Source: Desulfurobacterium sp. (GTDB lineage: Bacteria; Aquificota; Aquificia; Desulfurobacteriales; Desulfurobacteriaceae). From it: 8,243 bases of DNA. The notes under the pieces are model-generated. The model was not told the DNA's origin, did not search any database, and worked only from the letters and a program-made list of their open reading frames with translations. The position numbers and the translations under genes were made by a program. Below are positions 5,166 to 8,243 of this stretch, piece after piece. How positions within the stretch are numbered: position 1 is the first letter of the stretch; the number at the start of each line of letters is the position of its first letter. The stretch is taken from positions 1 to 8,243 of the forward strand of contig JALSLT010000086.1 of NCBI GenBank assembly GCA_026988135.1, written 5' to 3'.

Positions 5166-6635
5166 ATGGAGAAGAGGCAGGTTCTAGACCCTACCTTTGC
5201 AACAAAACTTATAGAAGATACATTAAGTGCCTATCCTGAAAAAGCCCGAAAAGAAAGGGCAAAACACCTTTCCGTTAACGATCCGTCAGGTACTAATAAA
5301 GTTATATCGAATGTGAAATGTCGTCCAGGTGTTATTTCTTCAAGGGGATGTACATATGCAGGCTGTAAAGGGGTTCTTGTCGGACAGATAAAGGGAATGA
5401 TTCCTATATCTCATGGGCCTGTAGGATGTGGACATTATTCTTGGTCAACAAGGAGAAACTATGCTACCGGCAAAAGGGGGCTGAATAATTTTACGACTTT
5501 CCACTTTACAACCTTTTATCAGGAGAGAGATATCGTTTACGGTGGAGATAAAAAACTTGACAAGTCTCTTGATGAGCTTTTTGAGATGTTCCCACTTGCT
5601 CAGGGAGCCAGTATTCTATCTGAGTGTCCTGTGGGTCTTATAGGTGACGATATCGGGAATGTTGCCCGTCAGAAGGAGAAAGAAACGGAAAAATGGATAA
5701 TGCCTTACACATGTGAAGGGTTCAGAGGGGTTTCTCAGTCTCTTGGTCATCACATAGCTAACGATGTTTGGAGGGATTGGGTAGTTGAAAAGTATGAGCC
5801 GAAAGATTTAGAGCCTGATTGGGAACCCGGTCCTTATGATGTTGTCTATATAGGTGATTATAACATTGGCGGTGATGCTTGGGAAATTTTAAAAATTTTT
5901 AAAGCTATAGGGTTAAGGGTAGTTGCTCGTATGCCTTCGGATCCTGATATTAGGGATTGGCCTAAAGCTAAGTATGCCAAGTTAACTATTGTTCACTGTG
6001 CAAGGTCAACTCAATATTTTGCAAAAAGTATGGAGAAAAAACACGGAGTTCCTTATTACGAGTCGAACTTTATCGGAGCTACCGATACATTTGAAAGTTT
6101 AAGGGAGATAGCAGAGTTTTTTGATGACAAGATAAAAGAGAATGTTGAAAGGTTTATAGAAAAATGGACGCCGTTTGTTGAAAAGGTTAAAAAGGAGTAC
6201 GGACCTCGTCTTGAGGGCAAAAAGGTTATGCTTTATGTCGGCGGTCTTCGTCCGAGACACGTTGCCGAAGCTATTGAAAAAGATCTCGGTATGGTCGTTT
6301 TAGGGGCGGGTTATGAGTTTGCTCATGATGATGATTATGAAAAAATTTATCCGAAACTCGGAGAGGGAGCCCTTATCTATGATGATGTAACCCAGCATGA
6401 GCTTGATAGATTTGTGGAGGCTTTGAAACCTGACTTGGTCGGTTCCGGAGTTAAAGAGAAATATGTGTTCCAAAAGATGGGAATTCCGTTCAGACAGATG
6501 CACTCCTGGGATTATTCCGGTCCCTATCATGGAATTTTAGGATTTCTAAGACTTGCAAGGGATATGGATATGGCTATTAACGGTGCTCCGTGGAAGCATA
6601 TTAAAGCACCCTGGAAGAAAGATAAGGAGGTGTAA
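5166..6635 (+). CDS. nifD: Nitrogenase molybdenum-iron protein alpha chain NifD
   Basis: A 489-residue alpha subunit of dinitrogenase, which holds FeMo-cofactor and shares the P-cluster with NifK. P-cluster ligands are C62 (RGCTYAGCKG), C88 (HGPVGCGHYS) and C154 (SECPVGLIGDD). FeMo-cofactor ligands are C278 (VHCARS) and H446 (MHSWDYSGPYHG). Active-site residues V70, Q191 and H195 (in CEGFRGVSQSLGHH) and R362 (GGLRPRH) are present. These mark a Mo-type enzyme, not VnfD or AnfD, and the long partner NifK supports this. Unusual points are extra cysteines C52 and C67 close to the P-cluster ligand and A in HCARS where Azotobacter has Y. It starts 49 bases after nifH, with a hairpin between, and ends 2 bases before nifK. 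No nifI-type PII genes lie between nifH and nifD. Confidence 0.97.
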   Translation: MEKRQVLDPTFATKLIEDTLSAYPEKARKERAKHLSVNDPSGTNKVISNVKCRPGVISSRGCTYAGCKGVLVGQIKGMIPISHGPVGCGHYSWSTRRNYATGKRGLNNFTTFHFTTFYQERDIVYGGDKKLDKSLDELFEMFPLAQGASILSECPVGLIGDDIGNVARQKEKETEKWIMPYTCEGFRGVSQSLGHHIANDVWRDWVVEKYEPKDLEPDWEPGPYDVVYIGDYNIGGDAWEILKIFKAIGLRVVARMPSDPDIRDWPKAKYAKLTIVHCARSTQYFAKSMEKKHGVPYYESNFIGATDTFESLREIAEFFDDKIKENVERFIEKWTPFVEKVKKEYGPRLEGKKVMLYVGGLRPRHVAEAIEKDLGMVVLGAGYEFAHDDDYEKIYPKLGEGALIYDDVTQHELDRFVEALKPDLVGSGVKEKYVFQKMGIPFRQMHSWDYSGPYHGILGFLRLARDMDMAINGAPWKHIKAPWKKDKEV

Positions 6636-6637
6636 AG

Positions 6638-8179
6638 ATGGATGAAGAGAAAAGAAATGGAATTGATTCATACAGCGTGCCTGAAGAGATTTCAATTTAC
6701 GATATGTGGTCGTATAACACAACTATGGAAGAGCTTGGAGATAAGCCATGGTGGAAACTGCCTGAAAAATTTGCTTCTCCGGAAGAGGTATGGGAGTACA
6801 CAAAAAGCAAAGAATATAAAGAGAAAAACCTTGCAAGAGAAGCCATAAAGATAGATCCCGAGATGGCTTGTCAGCCTCTTGGTGCTTTGTTGGCGGCTCT
6901 TGGTATAGAGGGAACACTACCTTACTGTCACGGTTCACAAGGATGTGCTTCCTACTTCCGTTTTGAATTTGTAAGGCATTTCAGAGAGCCTGCTATGGAG
7001 GCAGCATCTTCAATGACTGAGGATGCGGCGGTATTCGGTGGGCTTTCAAACATGGTTGAGGGTTTACAGAACGCTTATACTCTTTATAAGCCAAAGCATA
7101 TAGCCGTTTTTACAAGTTGTATGGCGGAAGTTATCGGTGATGACCTTAAAGCTTTTATAAGTAGAGCAAAACAGAAAGGTTCTGTTCCCGAGGATTTTCC
7201 TATTACATATGCTAACACTCCATCCTTTGTCGGTTCACACGTTGAAGGATACGATGTGATGGTAAAAGGAATACTGGAGCAACTTGCAGAGCCTAAAGAG
7301 GAGAAAAACGAAAAGATAAATGTTATTCCCGGGTTTGACCCTTACACTGCAAACATAAAAGAGGTTAAAAAGCTCCTTAACACAATGGGTGTTGACTACA
7401 CATTTGTGCCGGATTGGTCAAGAACGTTTGATTCTCCTCTCGGTAAGTTTGAGATGTATCCTGGGGGAACTCCTCTTGAAGAAGTTAAAAACGCTGTTAA
7501 TAACAAGGGTTCTGTAATTATAGGGAAGTTTTCACTTAAAAAGACTGCAAAATTTATCAAAAACAAGTGGAAGCAACCTTTAGAGGCGTTAGAGATGCCT
7601 ATGGGAATTGAGTTTACAGATAAGTTTCTTATGGCTGTTTCTGAAATGACAGGGAAAGAAATTCCCGCAGAAATAGAAGAGATGAGAGGAATAGCCCTTG
7701 ATGCGATGACAGATGCCTATCAGAGATTCCATGGAGTTAAAGCTGCTTTAGTTGGAGATCCTGATATCGTTTACGGAGTTTCTAAATTTCTTCTTGAGAT
7801 GGGAGCCAAACCTTACTATGTGGTCTCTACAAATGGAAATAAGAAATGGCAGAAGGAGATGCAGGCTTTACTTGACTCTTCGGAGTTTGGTAAAGGATGT
7901 AAAGCTTATGCTGGAATGGATTTATGGCAACTTCGTTCTCTCATGTATGAAGAAAAACCGGATATTCTTATAGGTCCGTGTGATCTTAAATACTACTCAA
8001 GAGAGTTTGATCTTCCGCTTGTAAGGATAGGGCTTCCTATAATGGACAGATTTAATCTACACCGCTACCCGATTATGGGTTATGAAGGGGTTATAAACCT
8101 TGTAACCTTTATAGGTAATGCCCTTCTTGACCATTTTGATCGTATCTGTCCTGAAGTAAATTTCGATAAACTTAGGTAA
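6638..8179 (+). CDS. nifK: Nitrogenase molybdenum-iron protein beta chain NifK
   Basis: A 513-residue beta subunit of dinitrogenase, partner of NifD in the alpha2-beta2 protein. P-cluster ligands are C78 (ACQPLGA), C103 (HGSQGCASYF) and C161 (TSCMAEVIGDD), with S196 in TPSFVGSH matching the redox-linked serine of Azotobacter NifK. Other family signatures are SMTEDAAVFGG, INVIPGFDPY, YPGGTPLEE, NGNKKWQK and LHRYPIMGYEG. The N-terminal extension of about 70 residues before the first ligand is like the longer NifK of group I/II enzymes and unlike the shorter NifK of many group III enzymes. C97, just before HGSQGC, is an extra cysteine where Azotobacter has Val. GGAGG at 6626-6630 lies 7 bases before the ATG, inside the end of nifD, which suggests translational coupling. 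A GC-rich hairpin follows the stop. Confidence 0.97.
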   Translation: MDEEKRNGIDSYSVPEEISIYDMWSYNTTMEELGDKPWWKLPEKFASPEEVWEYTKSKEYKEKNLAREAIKIDPEMACQPLGALLAALGIEGTLPYCHGSQGCASYFRFEFVRHFREPAMEAASSMTEDAAVFGGLSNMVEGLQNAYTLYKPKHIAVFTSCMAEVIGDDLKAFISRAKQKGSVPEDFPITYANTPSFVGSHVEGYDVMVKGILEQLAEPKEEKNEKINVIPGFDPYTANIKEVKKLLNTMGVDYTFVPDWSRTFDSPLGKFEMYPGGTPLEEVKNAVNNKGSVIIGKFSLKKTAKFIKNKWKQPLEALEMPMGIEFTDKFLMAVSEMTGKEIPAEIEEMRGIALDAMTDAYQRFHGVKAALVGDPDIVYGVSKFLLEMGAKPYYVVSTNGNKKWQKEMQALLDSSEFGKGCKAYAGMDLWQLRSLMYEEKPDILIGPCDLKYYSREFDLPLVRIGLPIMDRFNLHRYPIMGYEGVINLVTFIGNALLDHFDRICPEVNFDKLR

Positions 8180-8182
8180 TTC

Positions 8183-8198
8183 AGGGGCTTTTGCCCCT
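8183..8198 (+). terminator. Hairpin after nifK, weak terminator or operon-internal stem-loop
   Basis: AGGGGC pairs perfectly with GCCCCT across a TTTT loop, 3 bases after the nifK stop. The following bases are TACTTTCC, a poor T-run, and another start codon follows within about 25 bases. Partial termination or mRNA stabilisation is more likely than full termination. Confidence 0.5.
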
Positions 8199-8221
8199 TA
8201 CTTTCCTGCGGGGATGTGAAG

Positions 8222-8243
8222 ATGAGAGAGAAAATCGGGATGA
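8222..8243 (+). CDS. Start of a possible further gene, cut by the window edge
   Basis: An ATG at 8222 opens a frame reading M-R-E-K-I-G-M to the window end; a GTG at 8216 in the same frame is an alternative start. A G-rich stretch (8210-8213) lies 8 bases before the ATG, but it is a weak ribosome site. The position just after nifK suggests another operon gene such as a cofactor-assembly gene, but seven codons are too few to identify it. Confidence 0.4.

Noticed and set aside
6300..6530. Reading frame on - inside nifD
   Set aside because: It is a shadow of the conserved nifD coding sequence, with no ribosome site or recognisable domain.

Overview
This window is a nitrogen-fixation (nif) locus from an AT-rich bacterium. 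It holds the molybdenum nitrogenase structural operon nifH-nifD-nifK on the + strand. Divergent from it, on the - strand, is a three-gene operon: a TOBE/Mop-type small protein, a homocitrate-synthase-like gene (nifV) and the sigma-54 activator nifA. At the left edge is the 3' part of a phosphate ABC transporter ATPase gene (pstB), followed by a small three-helix membrane protein. Strong GGAGG ribosome sites, AGA/AGG-rich arginine usage, sigma-54 control and anaerobe-type cysteine-rich NifA and NifD suggest an anaerobic or microaerophilic, possibly thermophilic chemolithotroph. An Aquificota- or Deferribacterota-like host would fit, but the taxonomic guess is inference only.

Layout: 1-503 pstB (5' end outside the window); 538-569 a 32-nt near-perfect palindrome; 598-897 small SdhC/SdhD-like membrane protein; 900-2495 nifA (-); 2410-3621 nifV-like (-), overlapping nifA by 86 nt; 3671-3937 Mop/TOBE protein (-); 3938-4222 a divergent regulatory region; 4223-5116 nifH; 5118-5141 intercistronic hairpin; 5166-6635 nifD; 6638-8179 nifK; 8183-8198 hairpin; from about 8222 the first codons of a probable further gene.

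The most informative stretch is 3938-4222. It carries two back-to-back sigma-54 (-24/-12) promoters, 3988-4003 on - and 4166-4181 on +. Between them are two exact TGT-N10-ACA NifA upstream activator sites (4055-4070 and 4087-4102), 32 bp apart and so about three helical turns. One enhancer pair therefore appears to serve both nifHDK and the operon encoding NifA itself, which implies positive autoregulation of nifA. The same - strand operon would co-produce the homocitrate-type enzyme for FeMo-cofactor and a possible molybdate/oxyanion-binding protein.

Points that depart from the standard picture: NifA has a C-X11-C-X19-C-X5-C linker motif instead of the usual final X4; the NifV-like protein has DGLQ and GYYSG where homocitrate synthases usually have DGEQ and GKHSG; nifV and nifA overlap substantially; extra cysteines flank the P-cluster ligands; and no nifI genes lie between nifH and nifD. 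I see no tRNA, rRNA, CRISPR or insertion sequence.
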